From: Corynebacterium confusum | Lineage (GTDB): Bacteria > Actinomycetota > Actinomycetes > Mycobacteriales > Mycobacteriaceae | Direction: 5' to 3' | NCBI RefSeq assembly: GCF_030408715.1 | Contig: NZ_CP047202.1 | Span: 1,965,907-2,029,906, forward strand | Length of the DNA stretch: 64,000 bases | Shown: one piece after another, positions 1 to 8,481 of the stretch | How the letters are laid out: each line of letters starts with the position of its first letter | How positions within the stretch are numbered: the first letter of the stretch is position 1 | Position numbers and translations under genes: made by a program | The notes under the pieces: model-generated | Databases searched by the model: none | Seen by the model: the letters and a program-made list of their open reading frames with translations, nothing else | Told to the model about the DNA's origin: nothing

Positions 1-180
1 AATCCCGGCCACGAAGGCGGCCACGGCGTAGCGCTCCGCCTGGCTAAACTCGCCGGCCTCCGCCGGCTCGAGCAGGGCCTCGAAGCTCAGTTGGGCGTTC
101 TCGCGAGCCGCTGGGCGGGCGTTGCGCAGCTGGCTCACCTGCGTGTTAGTCTGCGCCAGCTCGTCGATGATATCGGTCAT
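1..180 (-). CDS. CMD-domain (alkylhydroperoxidase-like) protein, N-terminal part only
   Basis: Only the first 60 codons lie in the window; the gene runs off the left edge. The ATG at 180 is preceded by an AGGAG ribosome binding site. The start (MTDIIDELAQTN) and the segment FSQAERYAVAAFVAGI look like the N-terminal helices of carboxymuconolactone decarboxylase/AhpD-type proteins that occur in cassettes with peptide-type ABC importers. It is the last visible gene of the operon that starts with the binding protein at 5229. The family call rests on context and a short stretch, so it is tentative. Confidence 0.5.
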   Translation of the reverse strand, partial: MTDIIDELAQTNTQVSQLRNARPAARENAQLSFEALLEPAEAGEFSQAERYAVAAFVAGI

Positions 181-224
181 TATTTCTCCTCTGTTCTTCG
201 CTTCTTCTTGCTGCTTCTTCGCCT

Positions 225-1817
225 TTACAGGCCCAAGTTTAGGTCGCCGCCCCGGTAGCGGGAGCCGGGGATGGCCTCGATGAGCCGACGGGTGAGATTC
301 GCCTGCGGGTTGGTAAAGACCTGGGCGGTCTGGCCGTATTCGACCTGCTGGCCGGAGCTCAGCACGCTGACGGTGTCGCTGACCTGATTGACCACGGCCA
401 GGTCGTGGGAGATGAAGATATAGGTCAGCCCCAGCTCCTGCTGCAAGTCGTCGAGCAGGCGCAGGATCTGCGACTGGACGGTCACGTCCAGGGCGGAGAC
501 CGCCTCGTCCAGGACGACCAGCTCCGGCTCGATGATCATGGCCCGCGCGATCGCCACGCGCTGGCGCTGCCCGCCGGACAGGCGCGCGGGCAGGCGCTGG
601 CCCATGTCTGGGTCCAGGGCGACCAGCTCCATGAACTCGCGCGCGGCCTCCCGTGCCCGCGCCCGCTTCATCCCCCGGAAGTTGACCAAGGGCTCGGCGA
701 TGGTATCCGCGATGGTCCGCCGCGGATCTAGCGAGCTATACGGGTTCTGGTAGACCAGCTGGACCTGGCGGCGGGCTTCCCGCCGGCCGGCCGCATCCAG
801 CTCGGTCAGCTCGGTCCCGCCCAGCCGGATGCTGCCCGCGGTCGGCTGGTTGAACATCGCCACCGACCGGCCGGTGGTGGTCTTGCCGGAGCCGGACTCC
901 CCCACCAGCGCGTGGGTGGTGCCCTTGGCCACCTCGAAGCTGACCCCATCGACGGCGGTGAAGTCGCCGAAGCGCTGCACTAGACCGTCGACCCGCAACA
1001 GCGGCTCCTCCCCGGCGGCGACCGGGGAGGCCTGCTGCCGGGTGAAATCGGCGGCAGTTAGGGAGGGGGCATCGGCGAGCAAGCGCTTGGAATACGGGTG
1101 CTGCGGGTCGGTGAGCACCGTGGCCGCCAGGCCGGATTCGCGGACCTGGCCGGCCTCCATCACCACGATCTTGTCCGCGCGATCGCCGGCCACGGCCAAG
1201 TCGTGCGTGATAAACAGCAGGCCCAGGCCGAGCTCTGCGCGCATGTCGTCCAGCAGGTCCAGGATGGTTTTCTGGACCGTCACGTCGAGGGCGCTAGTAG
1301 GCTCGTCGGCGATGATAAGCTCCGGCTCCAGCGCCACCGCCGCGGCGATGAGCACGCGCTGCTTCATGCCGCCGGACAGCTCGTGCGGGTACTGGTGGTA
1401 GCGGCGCTCCGGGTCATCGATGCCGACCCGCTCCAACAGCTCCAGCGCCCGCGCGCGCCGACCGGCGCGGCCGTGAATCTCCATGCCCTCTTCCACCGCG
1501 GCGCCAATGGTCTTCAGCGGGTTCAGGGAGTTGTTGGGGTCCTGCGGCACCAGCCCGATGTGGGCGCCGCGGATGCCGCGCCATTGCTTGCGGTTAAGCC
1601 CGGTCAGGTCGCGGCCCTGGAAGGTCACGGAGCCGGCATCGACGGCCGCGTTGTCCGGCAGCAGGCCCAGGATGGACAGCGCCGAGGTGGACTTGCCGGA
1701 ACCGGATTCGCCGACGATGGCGGTCATCTGGCCCGGCTCCACCTCAAGGTTCACGCCCTGGACCGCCGGGGAGCCGTCGTAGGAGACGTTCAAGTCAGTA
1801 ACAGTTAATAGTGACAC
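225..1817 (-). CDS. Fused double-ATPase subunit of peptide/nickel-type ABC importer (DppD-DppF-like)
   Basis: A 530-aa protein with two complete ABC domains in tandem. Each has a Walker A motif (GESGSGKST), a signature (LSGGMKQR, then LSGGQRQR) and a Walker B (LIIADEP, LVVLDEA) followed by the H-loop (ITHDLAV, ISHDLAV). It would energise import through the two permeases encoded just upstream. I chose the GTG at 1817 because AAGGAGCAGAACTC precedes it and the protein then begins directly at the first domain (VSLLTVTDLNVSYDG). An earlier in-frame start would overlap the permease gene. Fused DppD-DppF ATPases are common in actinobacterial peptide importers. Confidence 0.9.
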   Translation of the reverse strand: MSLLTVTDLNVSYDGSPAVQGVNLEVEPGQMTAIVGESGSGKSTSALSILGLLPDNAAVDAGSVTFQGRDLTGLNRKQWRGIRGAHIGLVPQDPNNSLNPLKTIGAAVEEGMEIHGRAGRRARALELLERVGIDDPERRYHQYPHELSGGMKQRVLIAAAVALEPELIIADEPTSALDVTVQKTILDLLDDMRAELGLGLLFITHDLAVAGDRADKIVVMEAGQVRESGLAATVLTDPQHPYSKRLLADAPSLTAADFTRQQASPVAAGEEPLLRVDGLVQRFGDFTAVDGVSFEVAKGTTHALVGESGSGKTTTGRSVAMFNQPTAGSIRLGGTELTELDAAGRREARRQVQLVYQNPYSSLDPRRTIADTIAEPLVNFRGMKRARAREAAREFMELVALDPDMGQRLPARLSGGQRQRVAIARAMIIEPELVVLDEAVSALDVTVQSQILRLLDDLQQELGLTYIFISHDLAVVNQVSDTVSVLSSGQQVEYGQTAQVFTNPQANLTRRLIEAIPGSRYRGGDLNLGL

Positions 1818-1836
1818 GAGTTCTGCTCCTTGTGTT

Positions 1837-2643
1837 TTAGGCCTGCGCCCGGATGTTGCGGGAGAGATGGTTGGCGGCCATGACGACGGCGACAATCGTC
1901 AGGCCCGGGATGACAATCAGCCACCAGGCCGTGGCCATGAAGTCGCGGCCCTCGGCGATGATGAGCCCCCACTCCGGCGTGGGCGGCGGGGCGCCGTATC
2001 CCAGAAAGCCCAGGATGGACAGCTGCAGGATGGCGGAGCCGAACTGCAGGGTCGCCAGGGCCACCACCGGGGTCAGCGAGTTGGGCAGGATGTGGCGCAC
2101 CATCACCTGCAGCGGGCGCGCGCCCGAGCCGTAGGCGGCCTCGACGTAGTCCGCCCCGGCCACGCTGATGACCTGGGATCGGGCCAGGCGCGCGAAGGCC
2201 GCGATGCTGGTGACACCGACGGCCACCGCCGCCTGGACGGAGCCGAAGCCCAGCACGATGATGATGGACAGCGACAGCAGGATGCCCGGGATGGACAGCA
2301 GCACGTCGACCACGCGCATCAGGACCGTGTCCACCCAGCCGCGCAGGCTGCCGGCGAGCACGCCGATGATCGTGCCGACCACCAGGCCGACGGCCACGGC
2401 GATGAAGGCGCCGACCAGGGACTGGCGGGCGGCGTAGACGACGCGGGCGTACAGGTCGCGGCCGACGGCGTCGGTGCCGAACCAGTGCTCGCTACTTGGC
2501 GGCAGCAGGGCGACGTCGGTGCCCGCGTACGGGTCCGCGCTTGCCAGCAGGCCGGGCCACAGCGCCGCGAGGGCGGCGATGACCAGCACGAGGATCGCCA
2601 CGAGCGAGGTCGGGCGCGTCCAGAGATTGCGGGGCTTAGACAT
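1837..2643 (-). CDS. ABC importer permease, DppC/OppC-like
   Basis: A 268-aa inner-membrane permease of the binding-protein-dependent transport family. It has the OppC N-terminal segment with one TM helix (TSLVAILVLVIAALAAL), the typical WFGTDAVGRDLYARVV motif, and the EAA loop near EAAYGSGARPLQVMVRHILP. The start at ATG 2643 has a GGAAGG ribosome binding site and overlaps the end of the upstream permease by 8 bases, which points to translational coupling. It would pair with the DppB-like permease encoded upstream. Confidence 0.9.
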   Translation of the reverse strand: MSKPRNLWTRPTSLVAILVLVIAALAALWPGLLASADPYAGTDVALLPPSSEHWFGTDAVGRDLYARVVYAARQSLVGAFIAVAVGLVVGTIIGVLAGSLRGWVDTVLMRVVDVLLSIPGILLSLSIIIVLGFGSVQAAVAVGVTSIAAFARLARSQVISVAGADYVEAAYGSGARPLQVMVRHILPNSLTPVVALATLQFGSAILQLSILGFLGYGAPPPTPEWGLIIAEGRDFMATAWWLIVIPGLTIVAVVMAANHLSRNIRAQA

Positions 2644-3607
2644 GGGTCTTCCTTCCTGCCGCACGGGCCGGGGCCTTCTGGCCCCGCAGGCGGACGTCCA
2701 GGACCGGGTACAAAAGGTCCACGACCAGGTTGATAATCACGTAAGCGGCCGCGGCGATAACCACCACCGCCATCAGCACCGGGGTGTCCCGGTTGGCCAC
2801 GGCCTGGGCGGTCATCTGCCCCAGGCCGGTGCGGCCGAAGACGGTCTCGGTGACCACGGCGCCGCCGACCAGCTCTCCGAAGAGCAGCCCGACCATCGTC
2901 AGCGCCGGGAGCAAGGAGTTGCGCAGGACGTTGCGCCAGAAGATCCGGGCCTCCGAGGCCCCGCGGGCGCGCACCGCGTTGACAAAGGGCTGGCCCTGCG
3001 TCTGCTCGATGGAGCGGATGAGCACCTGCGTCAGCGGCGCGGAGATGGGCACCGCCAGCGTCAGCGTGGGCAGGATGAGCCCCTCGATGCTGCCCGGCTC
3101 AATCACGCGCACCCAGCCCAGCTGGAAGGAAAAGAACTGGATGAGCAGGATGCCCACCCAGAAGCCCGGCAGGGAGACCAGCAGGGAGGGCAGCCCGCGG
3201 AAGAAGGAACCGATCCACCCCAGGCCCGGCAGCGTCGCGGCGAAGGCGACCAGCAGGGCGATGATGACAGAGACCACGATGGCCGAGGTCGCCAGCGCCA
3301 ACGTGTGCGGCAGCGCGTCCGCAATCAGCGTGGCCACCGGCGCGCCGGACTCGGTGGAATTGCCGAACTCGCCGACCAGGAACCCGCCCAGCGAGGTAAA
3401 GAACTGGACCCACAGGGGCTTATCGATGCCCATCGAGTCCCGGATCTCGTCAATCTCGGCCTGTGACAGGCCCAGCGCCGGGTCACCGAAGCGGGACTGC
3501 ACGGCATCGGACGGCAGCGCGGACAGCAAGAAGAACGCGACCGTGTAGGTAATCAGCAGCACCAGCAGTGCCTGCCCGAGACGGGCCAAAATCTGCTTTC
3601 CGGTCAT
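2636..3607 (-). CDS. ABC importer permease, DppB/OppB-like
   Basis: A 323-aa permease with the N-terminal OppB signature (ILARLGQALLVLLITYTVAF), six predicted TM helices and the EAA loop (NAVRARGASEARIFWRNVLR). Its ATG shares one base with the stop codon of the binding-protein gene (TAATG), and it overlaps the next permease by 8 bases. Gene order is binding protein, B permease, C permease, double ATPase, CMD protein, all closely coupled, so one transcript is expected. Confidence 0.9.
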   Translation of the reverse strand: MTGKQILARLGQALLVLLITYTVAFFLLSALPSDAVQSRFGDPALGLSQAEIDEIRDSMGIDKPLWVQFFTSLGGFLVGEFGNSTESGAPVATLIADALPHTLALATSAIVVSVIIALLVAFAATLPGLGWIGSFFRGLPSLLVSLPGFWVGILLIQFFSFQLGWVRVIEPGSIEGLILPTLTLAVPISAPLTQVLIRSIEQTQGQPFVNAVRARGASEARIFWRNVLRNSLLPALTMVGLLFGELVGGAVVTETVFGRTGLGQMTAQAVANRDTPVLMAVVVIAAAAYVIINLVVDLLYPVLDVRLRGQKAPARAAGRKTHV

Positions 3608-5229
3608 TAGTTAATCTCCTCCACCTCGTAGAACCAGGGGCGTGCGACGGCCTCCGGCCGGAAGCCTTCCACGCCCTCGGCGACCGCGTAGACCTGCGGC
3701 TCCTCGAACAGCGGCAGCGCGTAGGCCTTCTCCGTGATGTAATCCTGGGCTTCCTGGACCGCCTGTTCGCGCTCCTGGGTGCCAGTGACGGAGACGACGC
3801 GGTCGAGCAACTGCTCCAGGTGGGCGTCGATGGGCTCGCCGGCGGAATCCTGGTTGAGGAAGGCGTCGCGGTTGTTGATGCTGTAGAAGGACGTAATCGC
3901 GTCGTAGTCGGCGCGCGCGACCATGGAGTGGTACAGCTGCACCTTGTCGATGTCCTTGGCGTCCGCGTTCTGCGTGGCCTGGTCGCCGGCGTTAATCTCC
4001 ACGCCGATGCCGAGCTCACCCAGCTGGTCCTGAACCATCGTCATGACCTCCTTGGATCGCGGCTGCGGCAGCGCCGTGTTCGAGCGCAGCACCAGGCGCT
4101 TGCCGTCCTTGGTGAGGATCCCGTCCGGGCCCGGTTCCCAGCCGGCTTCTGCCAGCAGCTCGCGCGCCGTGTCCGGGTCGTAGGCGTAGGCATCACCCTG
4201 GTCCTGGTAGCCCAGCCCGGTTTCGGCCACGGTGGAGGTGGCCAGCGGGTAGGCGTCGGAGAAGAGCACGCGCAGGATTTCCTGCCTGTCGATGCCGTGG
4301 ATAATCGCCTCGCGCACCCGCTGGTCTTGCAGCAGCGGGTGGTCGAAGCGGAAGGCCAGCTGGTTGTTCATCGAGTTGGTGCCGCGGGTGACGATGTTGA
4401 CCCCGCGGGATTCCAGCAGGCCCTCCTGCGGCGCCGAAATCTGGCGGGCGATATCCGTCTGGCCGGACAACACCGCGCCGGTCCGCACGGATTCCTCGGC
4501 GGCCAGGATGTAGTGCACGCCGTCGATGGCGGCCCGGCCCTGGTGGCGCACTTCGGGCGGCGCCCAGTCGTAGTCCTCGCGGGTCTTTAACACCAGGTCG
4601 GTGCCGATCTCCTCGTGCTCGACCACGAAAGGGCCCGAGCCGATGACGTTGCGCGCGTTGCCGGGACCGAAGCCTTCGTTGTCCAGCTTGAGCGACTCGT
4701 CCGAGAGCAAGCCCGCGTTATAGGAGGCGGTGGCCTGCAAAAAGCCCGGTGAGGGGGCGGAGAAGTGGAAACGCACGGTGTCTTCGTCGATAACCTCGCC
4801 GCGCTCGTAGTTGGAAATCTGCTCGGAGGCGGTCAGCGTGCGGTCGCTGTCGCCCAGCCCGTAGAGATCGAAGTTCGCCACCACGTTCTCCGCCGTCAGC
4901 GGGGATCCGTCGGAGTAGGTCACGTCCGTGCGGATATTGAAGGTGTATTCGGTGGCGTCCTCGTTGACTTCGGGCAGCTCCGTGGCAATCCAGGGAGAAA
5001 GTTCCAGGGTCTCCGGGTCTTGGTAGAGCAGCCGGTCGGTGAGCTGGTTGACCACGCCGCCGTTCGGGTAGAAGCCGGCGGCCGGCGGGTAGAGAGTGCG
5101 GAAGAACTGCGGCTCCAGGTACGTCAGGACGTTGTCGGAGCCGCCGCCTTCCCCTTCCGGCGCGGTGGCGCACCCAGCGGCCAGCGCTGCCACGGCGACT
5201 AGACTGGTGAGGGTTCTGAGTAGTTTCAC
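3607..5229 (-). CDS. Lipoprotein solute-binding protein of peptide-type ABC importer (possibly KPN_01854-like)
   Basis: A 540-aa extracytoplasmic binding protein of family 5 (DppA/OppA fold). It starts with a lipoprotein signal peptide and a clear lipobox (LAAGC, Cys19), so it should be tethered to the outer face of the membrane. The family-typical region YTFNIRTDVTYSDGSPLTAENV is present. It heads the importer operon and starts with GTG at 5229. From memory, binding proteins in cassettes with CMD-domain proteins and flavin-dependent monooxygenases form a distinct subfamily (KPN_01854). The promoter carries a perfect McbR box, which suggests a sulfur-containing substrate rather than ordinary peptides; that is inference. 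Confidence 0.85.
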   Translation of the reverse strand: MKLLRTLTSLVAVAALAAGCATAPEGEGGGSDNVLTYLEPQFFRTLYPPAAGFYPNGGVVNQLTDRLLYQDPETLELSPWIATELPEVNEDATEYTFNIRTDVTYSDGSPLTAENVVANFDLYGLGDSDRTLTASEQISNYERGEVIDEDTVRFHFSAPSPGFLQATASYNAGLLSDESLKLDNEGFGPGNARNVIGSGPFVVEHEEIGTDLVLKTREDYDWAPPEVRHQGRAAIDGVHYILAAEESVRTGAVLSGQTDIARQISAPQEGLLESRGVNIVTRGTNSMNNQLAFRFDHPLLQDQRVREAIIHGIDRQEILRVLFSDAYPLATSTVAETGLGYQDQGDAYAYDPDTARELLAEAGWEPGPDGILTKDGKRLVLRSNTALPQPRSKEVMTMVQDQLGELGIGVEINAGDQATQNADAKDIDKVQLYHSMVARADYDAITSFYSINNRDAFLNQDSAGEPIDAHLEQLLDRVVSVTGTQEREQAVQEAQDYITEKAYALPLFEEPQVYAVAEGVEGFRPEAVARPWFYEVEEIN

Positions 5230-5290
5230 GGTGATGATACTTCTTCGGGGTTAGTTCAACTTTTAACTTGTCTGCGAATTTAACACAGTT

Positions 5291-5306
5291 TAGACCGTTT
5301 AGTATC
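5291..5306. promoter_or_regulatory. Degenerate second McbR-like box
   Basis: TAGAC-CGTTTA-GTATC: the left half matches the McbR consensus (TAGAC-N6-GTCTA) and the right half matches at 3 of 5 positions. It lies 23 bases (start to start) from the perfect box at 5314, in the divergent promoter of the binding-protein and FAD-protein genes. It may be a second, weaker operator. Confidence 0.35.
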
Positions 5307-5313
5307 ATTACTG

Positions 5314-5329
5314 TAGACCAAATAGTCTA
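5314..5329. promoter_or_regulatory. Predicted McbR operator, perfect match
   Basis: TAGAC-CAAATA-GTCTA is an exact match to the published McbR consensus TAGAC-N6-GTCTA (the corynebacterial methionine/cysteine repressor). It lies between the divergent importer operon (start 5229) and the FAD-protein gene (start 5353), just upstream of a possible -10 box TATTCT (5333-5338) for the rightward gene. Binding would be expected to block the rightward promoter and perhaps both. Confidence 0.7.
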
Positions 5330-5352
5330 TTTTATTCTCTCGTCTCAGAAGG

Positions 5353-7176
5353 ATGAAGACATTGTCAGCACCGTTAGCCGTGGCCATCGTGGGGATGGGC
5401 CCGCGGGGAATCTCCGTCATTGAACGCCTCGCCGCCCACCTGCACGAGCACCCCTCCACCCCACCTATCACCCTGCACCTCATCGACGACGCCGAGCACG
5501 GCGCCGGCCGCATCTGGGAGACCGACCAGACCCGCACCCTGTGCATGAACACCCTGGCCGGCGCGGTCACCCTGTTCACCGAGCCGGAGTCCACCCTCAC
5601 CGCCCCGGCGCTGGAAGGCCCCATCCTCTACGAGTGGATCCAGATCCTGCGCGGCGACGACCCGGCCGCGGCCGGCATCAGCGAGTCCAAGGTGGAGCTG
5701 TTCCGCCAGTTCCCGCCCACCGTCGACCGCGCGTTTGCCACCGAGCTCGACGAGTCCCGCCCCGAGTCCCACCCCTCCCGCGCCCTCTACGGCGCCTACC
5801 TGCGTTGGGTGCTGACCGTCGCGCTGGCGCAGCTGCCCGATGAGGTCCAGGTGGTCCACCACTTCAGCCGCGCTACCGGCATCGCCGACGCCGGAGACCA
5901 CGACATACTGACCCTGGCGGACGGTTCCCAGGTCACCGCCAACAAGACGGTGCTGGCCTACGGCTGGCAGGTGCCGGCGGCTAACGACGAAGAGCAGCGC
6001 CTAGCCGCCGCCGACCTCAACTGGGTGCGCCCCGACAACCCCGTTGAGCAGCCCGTCGAGGAAATCCCGGCCGGCCAGAAGGTGCTCGTGCGCGGGCTCG
6101 GTATGGGCTTCTTCGACGTCATGGCACTGGTGACCATCAACCGCGGCGGCGAGTTCGTCGCCGACGACTCCGCCCGCGGCGGCCTGCGCTACCAGCCGTC
6201 CGGCCGCGAGCCCCAGCTGGTTGTTACCTCCGGGCGCGGCTACCCCTACCTGCCGAAGTCCCAGTACCACTCCCTGCCGCCGAAGGCCAACCTGTCCCGC
6301 TTTAAGGCGGCGCTGGCGGACTTGGGCGACGACTTCGACTTCGGCGCCGAGGTCCTGCCCGCCCTAGTCCGCGACGCCTACGCCGCCTACTACCCCGAGC
6401 GCGCCGCCGAGATCGATGCCGCCGAGCTACACGACGACACCCTGCCCTCCCTGGCGGCCGAGCTCACCGCGGCCTTGGACTGCGAGTTCCGCCTCGACTA
6501 CTGGATGAACCCGCTGGCCTCCTACGACGGCGACGACCCGACCGGCTTCATCGCCGCCGGGCTCGAGCGCGACATCGCCGAGTCCCAGGCCGGGCGCGAC
6601 TCCCGTCTCAAGGCCGCCCTGGGGGCGATTTCTGCGGCGCGCAAACCCGCCTCCATCGCTGGCTCGGAAGGCCGCATGAGCTGGCACTCGCGCACGAGTT
6701 CCTACCGCGAATTCATGGCCTTTGGCCAGATGATTGGCTCCGGCCCGCCGCTGTTCCGCACCCAGCAGCTGCTCGCGCTCATCGATGCCGGCCTGGTCAC
6801 CTTCTTAGGCGATCACCCGCACCTGGAAATCGGCGAAGAATTCACCCTACGCACCCGCTTCGGCGCCGCCAGCTCCGACTGGCTCGTCGACGCCTGGATG
6901 CACCAGCCCGACGTGCGCCACGCCGTCGACCCGATGTCGGTGTCGATCCAGGCGCGCACGCGGCCCTTCTACGACCACGGGCACCCGACGGGCTCGCCGG
7001 AGACCACGTGGCAGCGCCGCACCGTCCACCCCGATGACACGGTGGACGAGCGGCTGCACATCATCGGCATCCCCACCTATGCCCAGTGGCCGGACACCAC
7101 CATCTCCCCCATGCCAGGCACCGATCCCCTGATGCTGCAGGAGACCGACCGCACGGCCGGCGACCTGCTAGCTTAG
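5353..7176 (+). CDS. FAD/NAD(P)-binding protein (NAD_binding_9 type), 607 aa
   Basis: The N-terminus has a Rossmann dinucleotide-binding motif (AVAIVGMGPRGISVIERL, about residues 9-26) typical of the FAD-NAD(P)-binding family found near siderophore, peptide and sulfur genes. A second nucleotide-binding-like stretch (KVLVRGLGMGFFDVMALV) lies near residues 240-257. The substrate is unknown. The gene is divergent from the ABC importer and shares its promoter region with the McbR box, so it probably acts on the imported compound. The ATG at 5353 directly follows AGAAGG, too close for a normal ribosome binding site; a short leader from the TATTCT box is likely. Its last 9 bases overlap the end of metB on the other strand. 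Confidence 0.75.
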   Translation: MKTLSAPLAVAIVGMGPRGISVIERLAAHLHEHPSTPPITLHLIDDAEHGAGRIWETDQTRTLCMNTLAGAVTLFTEPESTLTAPALEGPILYEWIQILRGDDPAAAGISESKVELFRQFPPTVDRAFATELDESRPESHPSRALYGAYLRWVLTVALAQLPDEVQVVHHFSRATGIADAGDHDILTLADGSQVTANKTVLAYGWQVPAANDEEQRLAAADLNWVRPDNPVEQPVEEIPAGQKVLVRGLGMGFFDVMALVTINRGGEFVADDSARGGLRYQPSGREPQLVVTSGRGYPYLPKSQYHSLPPKANLSRFKAALADLGDDFDFGAEVLPALVRDAYAAYYPERAAEIDAAELHDDTLPSLAAELTAALDCEFRLDYWMNPLASYDGDDPTGFIAAGLERDIAESQAGRDSRLKAALGAISAARKPASIAGSEGRMSWHSRTSSYREFMAFGQMIGSGPPLFRTQQLLALIDAGLVTFLGDHPHLEIGEEFTLRTRFGAASSDWLVDAWMHQPDVRHAVDPMSVSIQARTRPFYDHGHPTGSPETTWQRRTVHPDDTVDERLHIIGIPTYAQWPDTTISPMPGTDPLMLQETDRTAGDLLA

Positions 7177-8331
7177 GGCGTCCAGCGCCTGGGCGAGGTC
7201 GGCCAGCAGGTCGGCCTCGTCCTCAATGCCAATCGACAGGCGCACCATGTCCGCCGGCGGCACCAGCTCGGAGCCTTCCGCCGAGGCGTGCGTCATCTTC
7301 TGCGGGTGCTCGACCAGGGACTCGACCCCGCCCAGCGACTCCGCCAGACAAATCAGGCGCGTGTTCAGGCAGAACTGCTCCGCGTGCTCAGGGTTGTGGA
7401 AGCGCACCGAAAGCATGCCGCCGAAGCCGCGCATCTGGCCCGCGGCCGTCGCGTGACCCGGGTGGTCGTCCAGCCCCGGGTAGTAGACCTGGCCGACCTC
7501 GGGGCGGGCGGCCAGGTATTCGGCGACCGCCTGCGCGTTGGAGCAGTGGCGCTCCATGCGCACGCCCAGGGTTTTGATGCCGCGGGCGGTGAGGTAGGCA
7601 TCGAAAGGCGAAGACACCGCGCCGACGCAGCCCTGGAAGTACAGGAGGCGCTCGTCCACTTCGGCATCGTTAGTGATGACGGCACCGCCGAGGACGTCGG
7701 AGTGGCCGCCCAGGTACTTGGTGGTCGAGTGCACCACATGGTCCGCGCCCAGGGCCAGCGGGTTTTGCAAATAGGGCGTGGCGAAGGTGTTGTCCACCAC
7801 CAGCGCGGCGTGCTTTTTCACTTCCGCGACGGCGGCGATATCCGTGACCGACAGCGCCGGGTTGCTGGGCGTTTCCAGCCAGATGATCCGGGTGTTGTCA
7901 CGCACGGCGGCCGCGACCTCGTCCGGGTTGGTCGTGTCCACGACGCTCAACTGAATGCCCCACTCCCCAAAGTCGTGGTGCAGCAGGCGGTAGGTGCCGC
8001 CGTAGGCGTCGTTGCCCAGGATGACGTGATCGCCGGGGCGGGCCAGGATGCGGATGAGCGTGTCGATGGCCGCCATGCCCGACGAGAACACGCGGGCAAA
8101 GCTGGCGTCCTCCAGGGCTGCCAGGGTCTGCTCCAGGGAGCGGACCGTCGGGTTGGCCACGCGGCCGTATTCGAAGCCGCCGCGCAGCTGCGCGAGGCCG
8201 TCCTGCGCAAACGTCGTGGAGGCGTAGATGGGCACGTTGATGGACCCCATGTGTCCGTCCGGGTGGTAGCCGGCGTGGATGGCGCGGGAAGTAAATCCCT
8301 GGGCGAGGTCTTGCTTCGTCTGCTGCGTCAT
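7168..8331 (-). CDS. metB: Cystathionine gamma-synthase
   Basis: Forms cystathionine from an acylated homoserine and cysteine in the transsulfuration route to methionine; PLP-dependent, cytoplasmic. The 387-aa sequence has the Cys/Met-metabolism PLP fold: [20 protein letters not shown] near the N-terminus, the PLP lysine in [13 protein letters not shown], and [17 protein letters not shown] near the C-terminus. It closely resembles corynebacterial MetB. I use ATG 8331; a TTG at 8340 is possible. A near-consensus McbR box lies 12 bases upstream. Cystathionine beta-lyase and O-acetylhomoserine sulfhydrylase belong to the same fold, but the motifs favour MetB. Confidence 0.9.
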   Translation of the reverse strand: MTQQTKQDLAQGFTSRAIHAGYHPDGHMGSINVPIYASTTFAQDGLAQLRGGFEYGRVANPTVRSLEQTLAALEDASFARVFSSGMAAIDTLIRILARPGDHVILGNDAYGGTYRLLHHDFGEWGIQLSVVDTTNPDEVAAAVRDNTRIIWLETPSNPALSVTDIAAVAEVKKHAALVVDNTFATPYLQNPLALGADHVVHSTTKYLGGHSDVLGGAVITNDAEVDERLLYFQGCVGAVSSPFDAYLTARGIKTLGVRMERHCSNAQAVAEYLAARPEVGQVYYPGLDDHPGHATAAGQMRGFGGMLSVRFHNPEHAEQFCLNTRLICLAESLGGVESLVEHPQKMTHASAEGSELVPPADMVRLSIGIEDEADLLADLAQALDALS

Positions 8332-8343
8332 GCCACCCAACCC

Positions 8344-8359
8344 TAGACCAAGCTGTCCA
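8344..8359. promoter_or_regulatory. Predicted McbR operator of metB
   Basis: TAGAC-CAAGCT-GTCCA matches the McbR consensus at 9 of 10 fixed positions and lies immediately upstream of the metB start (8331). metB is a known McbR target in C. glutamicum, so this site supports the reading of the similar box at 5314. Confidence 0.6.
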
Positions 8360-8481
8360 CTTTTGGCCCGCCGCTGCCGCCCTTTTATTCACCACCTGCC
8401 CTGTGCCGCCGGACCCATCGCTGCGCCCCGCCCGGCCGCGGTTACTACAATCGAAGCCGAGTCAACAAGGAAAGAGAGTGC

